DNA of 64,000 nt from Athalassotoga sp964433875 (GCA_964433875.1 CAYSSO010000001.1:73005-137004); one strand, 5' to 3'. Numbered from the stretch's first letter, positions 43,646 through 51,931 are shown. Program-made: numbers and translations. The notes: generated from the sequence alone by a model not told the origin.

Positions 43646-43668
43646 TTATAGAAAATTATTTTCTATAA
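43646..43668 (+). promoter_or_regulatory. 23-bp perfect palindrome, predicted Fur-family operator
   Basis: Left arm TTATAGAAAAT, centre T, right arm ATTTTCTATAA: 11-1-11 with no mismatch. AT-rich palindromes with a single central base are the usual shape of Fur, PerR and Zur sites. It covers the predicted transcription start and lies just before the ribosome binding site AGAGGTG, so binding would block the operon, consistent with autoregulation. Confidence 0.7.
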
Positions 43669-43678
43669 GAGGTGAAAT

Positions 43679-44104
43679 ATGCAAAAGGAATTAGAGATTT
43701 TTATAACCGATGCCTTTCATAAGAAGGGAATGAGAATGACAAAGCCCAAAAAGGAGTTCCTCGATTTTTTCACATCACAAAATTATCTCAAAACTCCTCA
43801 AGAACTTCTTGAGAATATAAAAGAGCACAACATCGAAATAGGCCTTACAACCGTATACAGGATGCTAAATTATCTGATGGAAGTCGGACTCACAAGGGCC
43901 TACTCCATAAACGGCGAGTTAAAATACATATTCTGTCCTCCGGATCATCATTACCATCTTATATGCGTTAAGTGTCTGAAGGTACAGAATATCTTTGATT
44001 GCCCCGTAAAAGATGTAAGGGTAGAAGGCTTCAAAATTCAAAGCCATCAGGTTGATTTTTTTGGCATCTGTGATGAATGCAGCAAAAAAGAGGTGAAAAA
44101 ATGA
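43679..44104 (+). CDS. Fur-family transcriptional regulator
   Basis: 141 residues. Winged helix: MRMTKPKKEFLDFF, then the recognition helix in IGLTTVYRMLNYLMEVG near 57-73. The metal-sensing part has PDHHYHLICVKCLKVQNI (about 86-103, histidine cluster plus CxxC) and ICDECSKKE (second CxxC, structural zinc). Sequence alone cannot tell Fe, Zn, Mn or peroxide sensing. Co-transcribed with a metal-transporter-like membrane protein, whose ATG overlaps its stop, and probably controls it and itself through the palindrome at 43646-43668. Confidence 0.92.
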   Translation: MQKELEIFITDAFHKKGMRMTKPKKEFLDFFTSQNYLKTPQELLENIKEHNIEIGLTTVYRMLNYLMEVGLTRAYSINGELKYIFCPPDHHYHLICVKCLKVQNIFDCPVKDVRVEGFKIQSHQVDFFGICDECSKKEVKK

Positions 44105-45000
44105 TAGATTTGTGGTCTCCGTCGGTCGGTATGTCAGTTGGTATGATCGTGCTGACATCGTACCTTTTAGGCCTTGTCCATGGAATAACGCCCGACGAGC
44201 ATACGTGGCCTATAACCTTTAGTTATGCGGTAGGAAGTTATTCGGCAAAGAAGGGAATGATAGTTGGTCTAATATTTTCCCTTAGTTTTACAGTCCAAAG
44301 AAGTTTAATGAGCGAAATTTCGTACTTTGCACTTTCAAAGGTATTTTCATTGCCTTATTTTAATTACATAATATACATAATAGTCGGAACCGCGATGGCG
44401 CTTGGAGGAATGTACGTCTTTAAATTTAGAAATTCCTTCCATATACATTTTGGAAAGGTAGACAGATCCCACCATGCCGCGGCTTTGAAAGGAGAATATC
44501 CGGACATTCAGCCGCCTACACCAAAGATGGCCATAGTTCATGGCTTTATCGCTGGATTTGGATTTGGAGCCTTTGCTTTGATAATATACACAGTTCTCGC
44601 TCCTTCAATGCCAAATGCGTATTTGGGATGGGTCCCGGGGTTTTTCTTCGGAATTGGCACAGCGACCATTCAAGTCATAGCCGGTTTACTCTTCGGATCG
44701 ATCACGACTCATTTGAAAATAAGTCCTGAAGTCGCCTCAAAGATTTCAAGTTTAACGGCTGGCAGGACGTTACTGTGGGGAGGCATCGTCTTCGTCTTGG
44801 CGGGTATCTTCGGCCTGGCCTTTCCATCGATCGCCGATTTTCATGTTGTAACACCGCTTCGTGTACACAACCTTCATTCGATTGGAATAGAATTCGTACT
44901 TGTCATTGTAGTAGTTCTTATTATAGGAACTGGCACTCTTGTAAAAGAAGTAAGAAAGGCCTCGAAAGTTTCAGCCTCAAAAGCCCTCGATGTCAAATAA
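44101..45000 (+). CDS. multi-pass membrane protein, predicted metal transporter
   Basis: 299 residues from ATG 44101 (ATGA overlap with the regulator stop). About seven hydrophobic segments (roughly 9-28, 48-68, 78-98, 144-166, 172-196, 220-242, 262-285). The first carries LGLVHGITPDEHTWPITFSY, with His and Asp/Glu-His residues inside the membrane, reminiscent of the HxxxxDH nickel/cobalt motif of NiCoT and RcnA proteins but not identical. A histidine-containing loop (HIHFGKVDRSHHAAALKG) follows TM3. A second repeat-like segment starts at MAIVHGFIAGFGFGAF. Metal transport under Fur-family control is inferred; family name not certain. Confidence 0.7.
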   Translation: MIDLWSPSVGMSVGMIVLTSYLLGLVHGITPDEHTWPITFSYAVGSYSAKKGMIVGLIFSLSFTVQRSLMSEISYFALSKVFSLPYFNYIIYIIVGTAMALGGMYVFKFRNSFHIHFGKVDRSHHAAALKGEYPDIQPPTPKMAIVHGFIAGFGFGAFALIIYTVLAPSMPNAYLGWVPGFFFGIGTATIQVIAGLLFGSITTHLKISPEVASKISSLTAGRTLLWGGIVFVLAGIFGLAFPSIADFHVVTPLRVHNLHSIGIEFVLVIVVVLIIGTGTLVKEVRKASKVSASKALDVK

Positions 45001-45024
45001 AAAGGCGCCAAACGGCGCCTTTTT
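44999..45024. terminator. bidirectional intrinsic terminator
   Basis: AAAAA GGCGCC, loop AAAC, GGCGCC TTTTT. It ends the transporter operon on the plus strand and, read in the other direction, the small minus-strand ORF whose stop is at 45023. Confidence 0.85.
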
Positions 45025-45136
45025 AAAACCTTACTCCATAGATAGATGCCTTGATTATCGTTTCAATTCTTACCTTCTCTGCCAGTTTTTTACTTTCTTC
45101 TTTATATAATATCTTTTCAATATCCTGCTTTTTCAT
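45023..45136 (-). CDS. small hypothetical protein
   Basis: 37 residues, beginning MKKQDIEKILYKEESKKLAE. Not a recognised family; mostly a charged amphipathic helix with a hydrophobic tail (IIKASIYGVRF). Support for translation: AAAGGAGG 8 nt before the ATG at 45136, a TATAAT (45169-45164) about 28 nt further upstream, and an intrinsic terminator overlapping the stop. These three signals together make a real mini-gene likely, though conservation could not be checked. Confidence 0.45.
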   Translation of the reverse strand: MKKQDIEKILYKEESKKLAEKVRIETIIKASIYGVRF

Positions 45137-45301
45137 ATTGTGCCCCTCCTTTCGAGCATAAAAATTATACAATTCTACTCTTTAGAAGGGGTTTTAAAAG
45201 AGATCAATTAGAGATCTTGAGATTTTATGTTTTAATTAACCCTTATCAAATCATCCGAAAACACGAAACCTCGTTAAGAATAGTAATTTTATATGTTACG
45301 A

Positions 45302-46999
45302 TCATTTTATTCCAGATCTGAAAAACCCGCTTACAAAGTACTTTTGGAAGAAAAGGAATGCCACGACCACGGGTAACATGGTAAAGGTTGCGGCCGCCAT
45401 CAACTGATTGAAAATCGCTCCCGAATTTATTATGAAATTTTGCAAACCAACGGGCAATGTTCTCATATTCGTTGTGTCGGTCATTATCAGCACCCACAGG
45501 AATGAATTCCAACTTCCCAAAAATGTAAGCAATGCTCCCGTTATTACAACTGGCATCGATAGAGGCACGGCTATTGTCCACAAAAACCTCCAGGAGGAGG
45601 CCCCGTCTATCTTTGCCGCATCGTAAAGATCATTTGGAATAGAGTTAAAACTCTGGCGCATCAAGAATATGACAAATGCCGTTGCAGACCATGGAATTAT
45701 CAAAGCATAGTAAGTGTTTATCCAGCCAAAAGAATGTATTATCAGGTAATCTGCAACAAGCAAGACCTGATAAGGTATCATCATCGTCGCTATTACTCCT
45801 ATGAAAATTTTATCTCTTCCCGGAAAGGTGAGTTTTGAAAATGCAAAAGCCATCATAACATCAAAAATGATATTCAAAATTGTCGTTGCCAGAGCGACGA
45901 AGATGCTGTTGAAATAGTAAATTCCAAATGGAGCGGAATTCCATGCGCTAACGTAATTGTCGAAGAAATTGGCAAGTACTTCCCAGAAATTGTAATGGGC
46001 AGTCAATGAGACATTGCTGTTTAAAAACCAGACAAAACTCACATTCTTGAAATTTATGTATATTTGATCTCCAGAAGTATAGGCACTCTCAACTATTGAC
46101 TGTCCGTCCACTACCCTCAACTGGTTTGAGTGCGGGATAAATGCGAGTTTTATCGGACCTCTTAATCTTTCATTTTTCTGTGATTGATAAAATTCATTGA
46201 ATTCAAGGTACACATTTATATCGTTAAGGTATTTTTCTATCTCCTCTTTGTCTGGAGGATTTGTTTTAAGGGCATTTTGTAATATGCCGACAATTTCGTT
46301 AAGTTCTGCAACCGAAAGGGGACTCACACCTTTTTTAAAAGGCGCAATCTCGTTTTGAAATTCTGCCAATCCTTTCACGTCAAGCAAATTCGAGACAAAG
46401 TTTATTCTCGCAAAGACAGGATTATTCCCGTAAAGGAAATCATCGTAAAAGTTCAAAATGTACTCTTGGGGATCTGAGGTGTACTGCGAAAGAGAATTAA
46501 TTATTCCTTTGACGTCATTCGTAAGGGTTGAGACAGAAGAGATCTTTGCGACTACCGAGTTAAAGGTGGGCGTACTGAACTTGGTAGAATAAGAAGCGAA
46601 ATCGCCGTTATCGCCGATCAACTCGATCGAAAGAATTCCACGCCTCGGCATTGTCCCCGTGCCCCGGTATCCCGAGGCTCCTAAGACGTGTATTGCAAGT
46701 GTATTTGGACTTGCTAACGTCGTTGTCTGCGTGGTAGATAAAGAACTCAAAAGTGCTTCAAGAGAAAGCGCTGACGGATTGCCGCTTTGCCCCGCTCTTG
46801 TTTTGACTATATCGGCCGTTAAAGTCCTTGAAGGCATGGCATTTATCGTTCCCCACTTTGGAGGATAACTCAAAACCTCCGAGTTGGTCTTAAAAGAGGT
46901 ATCAACCATCCATATAAGAGGCCCTATTGCGAAAATGGCAAGGATCACGGCGGCAACGTAATAAAAGAAATAAATTATCTTCTTTTTTTGCTTTTTCAT
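45302..46999 (-). CDS. sugar ABC transporter permease (MalG-like) with large inserted domain
   Basis: 565 residues against about 280 for ordinary MalG-type permeases. TM1 is at about 10-32 (FYYVAAVILAIFAIGPLIWM). Then follow about 280 extra residues (roughly 55-340) of soluble, strand- and helix-containing sequence, expected outside the membrane. The normal permease core resumes near 350 (FGIYYFNSIFVALATTILN). The EAA loop contacting the ATPase is DAAKIDGASSWRFLWTIAVP near 460-480. Its ATG overlaps the end of the partner permease gene. The insert is likely to interact with binding proteins or substrate. No ATPase gene is nearby. Confidence 0.88.
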   Translation of the reverse strand: MKKQKKKIIYFFYYVAAVILAIFAIGPLIWMVDTSFKTNSEVLSYPPKWGTINAMPSRTLTADIVKTRAGQSGNPSALSLEALLSSLSTTQTTTLASPNTLAIHVLGASGYRGTGTMPRRGILSIELIGDNGDFASYSTKFSTPTFNSVVAKISSVSTLTNDVKGIINSLSQYTSDPQEYILNFYDDFLYGNNPVFARINFVSNLLDVKGLAEFQNEIAPFKKGVSPLSVAELNEIVGILQNALKTNPPDKEEIEKYLNDINVYLEFNEFYQSQKNERLRGPIKLAFIPHSNQLRVVDGQSIVESAYTSGDQIYINFKNVSFVWFLNSNVSLTAHYNFWEVLANFFDNYVSAWNSAPFGIYYFNSIFVALATTILNIIFDVMMAFAFSKLTFPGRDKIFIGVIATMMIPYQVLLVADYLIIHSFGWINTYYALIIPWSATAFVIFLMRQSFNSIPNDLYDAAKIDGASSWRFLWTIAVPLSMPVVITGALLTFLGSWNSFLWVLIMTDTTNMRTLPVGLQNFIINSGAIFNQLMAAATFTMLPVVVAFLFFQKYFVSGFFRSGIK

Positions 47000-48276
47000 A
47001 TGTTATATTCAACTCTCTTTTCGGTCGTTTTAAACTGAATCAAAGTCAAAACCATTATAATTCCAAGCAAAACATACGCCGCGGCAGATGCAAGCCCCAT
47101 TTGCTGTTCGTTGTAGAAGGTGTTGTATATGTAAAAGACCATCGTAAGACCGCTGTTCGCGTAAGGGCCGGGCATCTGATTGTAAAGGACATAAACTTGG
47201 GTGAAGACTTGAAATGCATTTATCAACGAAACTACCATAACGAAGAAAGTGATGGGACTGAGTAAAGGCCATGTAATGTACACAAATCTCTGAAATGAAT
47301 TTGCTCCTTCGATTTCGGCCGCTTCGTAATATTCCTGATCTATATTTTGAAGTCCGGAAAGGAAGATTAACCCGTAATAACCAAAATACTCCCATATACT
47401 CAGTATTGCAACTGTCGGCATAGTTAAAGAGGCGCTGTTAAGCCAGTTTATAGGCTGTATTCCAAACCATGAAAGAATGTAATTGAGAATTCCATAGTGA
47501 TAATTGAACATCCACAGCCACAAAAGGCTCACGGCAACGATAGACGCAACGTAAGGGGCAAAAAATGCCGTTCTGAAAAATGCTTTAAAAAACGGAAGGT
47601 TCTTCATAAGCAGTCCGGCCGCAAGAGATATGCCTATCGTAAGGGGAACATCTATTATCACAAAGTAAAAGGTGTTCCATATCGACATAACAAATGAATT
47701 ATTCTTGGCTATATCAAAGAAAAGCAGGTAAAGATCTATTCTTTTTCCTATGTAAAACGCCACTATGTAAAGGCCAAGAAGAGATAGAAGAAATAGAATC
47801 GTGTGTGATTTGTAGAATTCCATCTTTCTTGTGAAAAGATAACCTAAGAATCCGATCAAAATCCATAAAATAAAGATATAGGTATTTCCACCCAGAATGG
47901 TAAGCGATGGATAAACAAAGATCAGAGCGAAGATTGGAATAACTAAAAGTGAAATTAAATCCCTTGAAATTTTTGCACTTTTTTCGATCCATCCAAATAT
48001 CGCCACAGAGATCACAAAGGCAAAAGAGAATCTTATTAAAGAATATTCAAAGGCTATAAAGGGTGAGTACGGGATCTCTCCCGCCCTAAAAAGGTAAGCG
48101 TAATTTGAAAGCCCAACAAAGATAGCGTGGCCAACGCTTGTTGTAGTGTTGAAAAAACTTAGATAAAAAGAATATACCGCTGGCCAGTAAGTAAAAAGGA
48201 TGAAGATCACAAGAGCGGGAATAAGGTAAAGATAACCGATTATATAATTTCTTTTTTTATTCAACCTTTTCACCAC
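46996..48276 (-). CDS. sugar ABC transporter permease (MalF-like) with extra membrane helices
   Basis: 426 residues, about 130 more than typical UgpA/MalF-like permeases. TM1 is at about 11-32. After IFVGLSNYAYLF, where the family normally continues directly with the core, there are four to five additional helices (about 70-190: FAFVISVAIFGWI, LISLLVIPIFALIFVYP, YIFILWILIGFLGYLF, ILFLLSLLGLYIVAFY). Core resumes at SIWNTFYFVIIDVPLTIGIS. The EAA loop is EAAEIEGANSFQRFVYITWP. Start GTG 48276 lies only a few bases after a terminator-like hairpin and has a weak Shine-Dalgarno site. Confidence 0.88.
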   Translation of the reverse strand: MVKRLNKKRNYIIGYLYLIPALVIFILFTYWPAVYSFYLSFFNTTTSVGHAIFVGLSNYAYLFRAGEIPYSPFIAFEYSLIRFSFAFVISVAIFGWIEKSAKISRDLISLLVIPIFALIFVYPSLTILGGNTYIFILWILIGFLGYLFTRKMEFYKSHTILFLLSLLGLYIVAFYIGKRIDLYLLFFDIAKNNSFVMSIWNTFYFVIIDVPLTIGISLAAGLLMKNLPFFKAFFRTAFFAPYVASIVAVSLLWLWMFNYHYGILNYILSWFGIQPINWLNSASLTMPTVAILSIWEYFGYYGLIFLSGLQNIDQEYYEAAEIEGANSFQRFVYITWPLLSPITFFVMVVSLINAFQVFTQVYVLYNQMPGPYANSGLTMVFYIYNTFYNEQQMGLASAAAYVLLGIIMVLTLIQFKTTEKRVEYNI

Positions 48277-48280
48277 CCAA

Positions 48281-48305
48281 AAAGGGTAGGCCTTACGGCC
48301 TACCT
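48281..48305 (-). terminator. terminator-like hairpin between binding-protein and permease genes
   Basis: Minus strand: GGTAGGCC-GTAA-GGCCTACC followed by CTTTTT. A strong 8-bp stem with a T-run. It lies between the stop of the second binding protein and the GTG of the permease, so it would let most transcripts end after the binding proteins. Confidence 0.75.
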
Positions 48306-48306
48306 T

Positions 48307-49563
48307 TTATTTTGCGTTATAACTTGCGTAAGCCTGTTCGGCCTGCTGTTGTGCCCAGTCGAGGGCTTGCTGTGGCGTCATCGTGAAATGCACGGCATTT
48401 TCAAAGGCTGTTCTGATGGCCTCTCTTGCATTTGTCCACCATGGAAGATTTGGAGCGTAATCTTCCGATCGATCCAGACCGACCATTATAGCACCTATTC
48501 CATTTTGATTTTGAGCGACAAAGTTTTTCCACTCTGGAAGATTGGCAACCTCTTTATTGACGGGAATATATCCTGTCTGAACTGCCCAGTAAAGTTGGAT
48601 AGCAGGGCTCAAAAGGAATTGGAGGTATTTCCAGGCCGCTTCCTGTTGCTCAGGAGTGGCGGTGTTAAAGATCGCTATATTTTGCCCATGAAGCATGGGC
48701 TTAAACGTCACATCCGAAGGAATCGGGACCATAACAAGACCATCAGATTGTCCGGCTATATCGGAAAGATCATATGTAAGTTCCGCGCTGCCGCCGAGTA
48801 GCATCGCAACAGAAGAGGTTGTCAGTTCGTTGTCAAAATAACCGAACTTTGCGTATGCGTAACCTTCCTTGACGAGGTTAACAAGGAATGTTAAAGCGGC
48901 AACATTTTGTGGTGAATTAATCGTTATCTTTCCATCCGGACTTATATAACTTCCTCCAAATTGATACGCGACAGCCGTGAATTGTCTGTACGTAGTTCTA
49001 AATCCAAGACCATATCTTACAGTTTTTCCATCTTTTACGACCGTTAAAAGTTTTGCATCCTGAGCCATCTCCTGCATCGTCTTTGGATATGTAAGACCGG
49101 CCTCTTCGAACATCTGAGGCCTTACGAAAAGATCGAAAATATCTCTGTTGAACGGAAGAGTATAGATTTTTCCGTTGAAAGTACCGGAAACAAGTAGCGG
49201 TGGATAAATTGAACTTGCCACCTGTGTAAAGCCGGGGAATTCATATAGCGGGGCAACAACGCCCTTTGAAACAAGCATGGAAGCCCAGGGGCCTTTTACC
49301 TGCGCCATTGTCGGCAGAGTATTGGCGGCCAGGGCAGTTAAAAGTTTGGAGTCAACTTCATTTCCACTTCCCAAATAAACAAGATTAACCTGAATATCTG
49401 GATTCTCTTTGTTGAAAAGATTTGTTATCGTCTGAAGAGTTGTTCCGAGTTTTGCTCCCATGCCCTCCCAAAATGTAACGACCACAGGCTGGGCAAAAAT
49501 CGGCAGCGTAAAAAGCACCATCATTAAAATGGCGGAAATCAAAATAATCAATCTATTTTTCAT
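48307..49563 (-). CDS. sugar ABC transporter substrate-binding protein 2
   Basis: 418 residues, COG1653 family. Sec signal peptide of about 24 residues ending FTLPIFA before QPVVV, with no lipobox. VTFWEGMGAKLGTTLQTITN begins the mature domain. It is a close paralogue of the protein encoded just upstream: VKDGKTVRYGLGFRTTYRQF, GYAYAKFGYFDNELTTSSVA and HFTMTPQQALDWAQQQ all recur there with few changes. Probably binds an oligosaccharide, or glycerol-phosphate-like ligand, outside the membrane for the two permeases downstream. Confidence 0.9.
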   Translation of the reverse strand: MKNRLIILISAILMMVLFTLPIFAQPVVVTFWEGMGAKLGTTLQTITNLFNKENPDIQVNLVYLGSGNEVDSKLLTALAANTLPTMAQVKGPWASMLVSKGVVAPLYEFPGFTQVASSIYPPLLVSGTFNGKIYTLPFNRDIFDLFVRPQMFEEAGLTYPKTMQEMAQDAKLLTVVKDGKTVRYGLGFRTTYRQFTAVAYQFGGSYISPDGKITINSPQNVAALTFLVNLVKEGYAYAKFGYFDNELTTSSVAMLLGGSAELTYDLSDIAGQSDGLVMVPIPSDVTFKPMLHGQNIAIFNTATPEQQEAAWKYLQFLLSPAIQLYWAVQTGYIPVNKEVANLPEWKNFVAQNQNGIGAIMVGLDRSEDYAPNLPWWTNAREAIRTAFENAVHFTMTPQQALDWAQQQAEQAYASYNAK

Positions 49564-49574
49564 TTTTATTCCTC

Positions 49575-50828
49575 CTATTTACCGAGATATTTGTCCTGGA
49601 CAATTTGAGATTGTTGCTGGGCCCAATCAAGAGCCTGCTGTGGCGTCATCGTGAAATGCACGGCATTTTCAACGGCCGTTCTTATGTTGTCTATAACACT
49701 CGGCCACCAAGGAAGATTTTCAGAGTAAGAAATCCCATTTGCGAGGCCCTCTACTATGGCAGAAGGATTGTAAGATGTACCCTGAGCAAACAAATTCCAT
49801 TGATCGAGATTGACTACCGTCTTGTTAAGAGGAGAATAATTCGTGTTCATTGCCCAGTAGATCTGGACTGCCGGCGTAAGAAGAAACTTAACGTATTCCC
49901 ATGCCGCCTCTTGCTGTGCCTTGGTTGCCGTGTTGAAGATCACAAGTGTTTGTCCCCTGAAGAGTGGCGCTTTTTGATCGCTTGTCCCAACGGGGAAAGA
50001 TGCCATCTCTATTCCGTCTTTTTGACCCGCTATATCCGAAAGATCGAATGGCAAATCGGCGCCCTCTCCTATGAGCATGGCAACAGATGATGTTGTAAGT
50101 TCGTTGTCAAAATAATCGAATTTCGCGTACGCGTAGCCTTCCTTGACGAGATTAACAAGGAAGGTAAGAGCGGCAACATTTTGCGGTGAATTTATTATTA
50201 GAGATCCTTCAGGAGTTATGTATTTTCCACCGCCAAATTGTCTGGCCACGGCCGTCAAAACGCCGTAGGTCGTTCTAAATCCAAGTCCGTATCTGACCGT
50301 TTTACCATCCTTTACAATGGTTAAGAGTTTCGCATCCTGAGCCAGTTCTTCCATCGTTTTGGGAGGCGTTATCCCGGCCTGGGCTAACATCATTGGCCTG
50401 TAATAGAGAACATAAACGCTTTGGTTGAAAGGAAGTGTGTAAACTCTACCATTTATCTTGCTCATATTTATGATAGACGGATAGAGTTGAGACGCAACTT
50501 CTGTAAAATCTGAGAAAGAATCCATCGGTGTGACGACACCTTGGGCGACAAGAGCGGCTGCCCATGCGGGATATACTTGAGCGATGGTTGGAAGTGTTTT
50601 TGCCTGAGCCGCGGCGAGAATTTTTGAATCGAGTTGATCTCCGTTACCGACAAAGACGAGTTTTACCTCGATGTTTGGATGTTCTTTGTTGAAGATATTC
50701 GTGATTGTCTGAAGAGTTGTTCCGAGTTTGGCTTCCATCGCTTCCCAGAAGACGACCTCGGTTTTTGCAAGAGAGACGGAAGCAAATCCCAAAACGGCAA
50801 TAATAAGGAACACAATAACCCTTTTCAT
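49575..50828 (-). CDS. sugar ABC transporter substrate-binding protein 1
   Basis: 417 residues. Signal peptide of about 21 residues (MKRVIVFLIIAVLGFASVSLA). Mature region starts VVFWEAMEAKLGTTLQTITN. Same length, order and motifs as the next gene, with the most similar DNA at the 3' ends (CTGTGGCGTCATCGTGAAAT shared on the plus strand). Differences concentrate in the central ligand-contact region, so the pair probably binds related but distinct sugars. AGGAGG precedes the ATG. The gene follows a terminator after the LOG-type gene by about 25 nt. Confidence 0.9.
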   Translation of the reverse strand: MKRVIVFLIIAVLGFASVSLAKTEVVFWEAMEAKLGTTLQTITNIFNKEHPNIEVKLVFVGNGDQLDSKILAAAQAKTLPTIAQVYPAWAAALVAQGVVTPMDSFSDFTEVASQLYPSIINMSKINGRVYTLPFNQSVYVLYYRPMMLAQAGITPPKTMEELAQDAKLLTIVKDGKTVRYGLGFRTTYGVLTAVARQFGGGKYITPEGSLIINSPQNVAALTFLVNLVKEGYAYAKFDYFDNELTTSSVAMLIGEGADLPFDLSDIAGQKDGIEMASFPVGTSDQKAPLFRGQTLVIFNTATKAQQEAAWEYVKFLLTPAVQIYWAMNTNYSPLNKTVVNLDQWNLFAQGTSYNPSAIVEGLANGISYSENLPWWPSVIDNIRTAVENAVHFTMTPQQALDWAQQQSQIVQDKYLGK

Positions 50829-50853
50829 GGCCTACCTCCTCTATTTTAAATTA

Positions 50854-50877
50854 GAAAAAGGGCCTTTAAGCCCCTTT
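50854..50877 (-). terminator. terminator-like hairpin after the LOG-type gene
   Basis: Minus strand: AAAGGGGC, short loop, GGCCCTTTTTC, overlapping the TAA at 50868-50866. One internal mismatch. It separates the LOG-type gene from the binding-protein operon, at least partly. Confidence 0.55.
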
Positions 50878-51384
50878 CAAATTTTCTAACAATTCCATCG
50901 CATCATCAACTGTCCATGCGTGTTTTAACTCAACGAGTTTTCTTTCGTCCAAATATTTTCCTTCTACCAAAACTCCACTTATTCGTTCGGTCCATCCTCC
51001 AGTTCCCCTTAGCAAAATTATGGGAATTCCCATCAAATAAGCGGCAAAGATCTCAAGCCCCGTTCCAGCCTTTCCGCCAACGCTTATAACCGCATCGACG
51101 TTGTACATCATCAGTACGGATCTCATCGAAGAATCTATGCCGGTTTTTAACTCGTAAGAAAGGTGAGAATTTCCATTTTCTTTTCCCGGAACGATGCCTA
51201 TGACAGTTCCGCCGTTTTCTTTAGCGCCTTTCGAGACGAGATCCATTATTCCATCAGTCCCTCCGGTAATAAGCACATGATTTCTCAATGCAATCTTTTT
51301 TCCAAGATCTTCACATATCTGTGTGAGGTATTTGACGGGTGGTTCATTTACATTTCCAGAATAACCAATAACGCCTACTCTCAT
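50866..51384 (-). CDS. TIGR00725/LOG-like Rossmann-fold protein
   Basis: 172 residues. MRVGVIGYSGNVNEPPVKYL, then LITGGTDGIMDLVSKGAKENGG near 38-59 and SVGGKAGTGLEIFAAY near 101-116 fit the lysine-decarboxylase-like/LOG nucleotide-binding fold (compare PGGxGTxxE, here GGKAGTGLE). LOG proteins hydrolyse nucleoside monophosphates to free cytokinin-type bases; the function of this short subgroup is not established. Upstream of the sugar-binding-protein genes but with a hairpin in between. Confidence 0.8.
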   Translation of the reverse strand: MRVGVIGYSGNVNEPPVKYLTQICEDLGKKIALRNHVLITGGTDGIMDLVSKGAKENGGTVIGIVPGKENGNSHLSYELKTGIDSSMRSVLMMYNVDAVISVGGKAGTGLEIFAAYLMGIPIILLRGTGGWTERISGVLVEGKYLDERKLVELKHAWTVDDAMELLENLKGA

Positions 51385-51474
51385 AATTATCTTATACCTC
51401 TATTTCTTTATCGAGATTTTATCTAAACATTAATTATTATACCATTTGTCAGATAAAGATATACCCGGTGTGTA

Positions 51475-51501
51475 TTGAAATGAGCCATGTTATGATATAA
51501 T
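51475..51501 (+). promoter_or_regulatory. promoter of the S1-domain gene
   Basis: TTGAAA (51475-51480), short 15-nt spacer, TGATATAAT extended -10 (TATAAT 51496-51501). Confidence 0.5.
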
Positions 51502-51552
51502 TTAATTATCCAATTTGAAGGGAGGAAACTTCTGGTTTTTCAGAGGATTAGC

Positions 51553-51927
51553 ATGAGTGTTAAGACCGGAGAGATTCTTGAAGGAACAGTTACAGCCATC
51601 AAAAATTTTGGCGTTTTCGTCAAAATTGAAGGCGAAGGAGAGGGGTTAGTTCACGTTTCCAAAATAACGAACGGATATGTAAAGGATCCCGGAGAGTATT
51701 TAAGCGTAGGGCAAAAGGTTAAGGTCAAAGTATTAAACGTCGGCGAAAATGGAAAGATGGATCTTTCGATCAAAGATGCGGGAGAGGTCATAAAAAAGAA
51801 AGATTCATCACAGCCGAAGGAAAAAGAAGATAAACAAAGCGACTTCGAACAAAAAATGTCAAAATTTCTTAAGGAGAGTCAGCAAAAATCAAGCGATTTG
51901 AAAAGAAGATCTGACAGGTATGGATAA
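51553..51927 (+). CDS. S1 RNA-binding domain protein
   Basis: 124 residues. The S1 domain covers about 4-75: GEILEGTVTAIKNFGVFVKI, then GLVHVSKITNGYVKDP and KVKVLNVGENGKMDLSIKDA. The C-terminal 45 residues are highly charged and probably disordered (KKKDSSQPKEKEDKQSD). It resembles the YugI/general-stress-protein-13 type single-S1 proteins that bind ribosomes or RNA. Start ATG 51553 with AGAGGA 6 nt before it. Ends 4 nt before the convergent ispE. Confidence 0.88.
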   Translation: MSVKTGEILEGTVTAIKNFGVFVKIEGEGEGLVHVSKITNGYVKDPGEYLSVGQKVKVKVLNVGENGKMDLSIKDAGEVIKKKDSSQPKEKEDKQSDFEQKMSKFLKESQQKSSDLKRRSDRYG

Positions 51928-51931
51928 AAAG

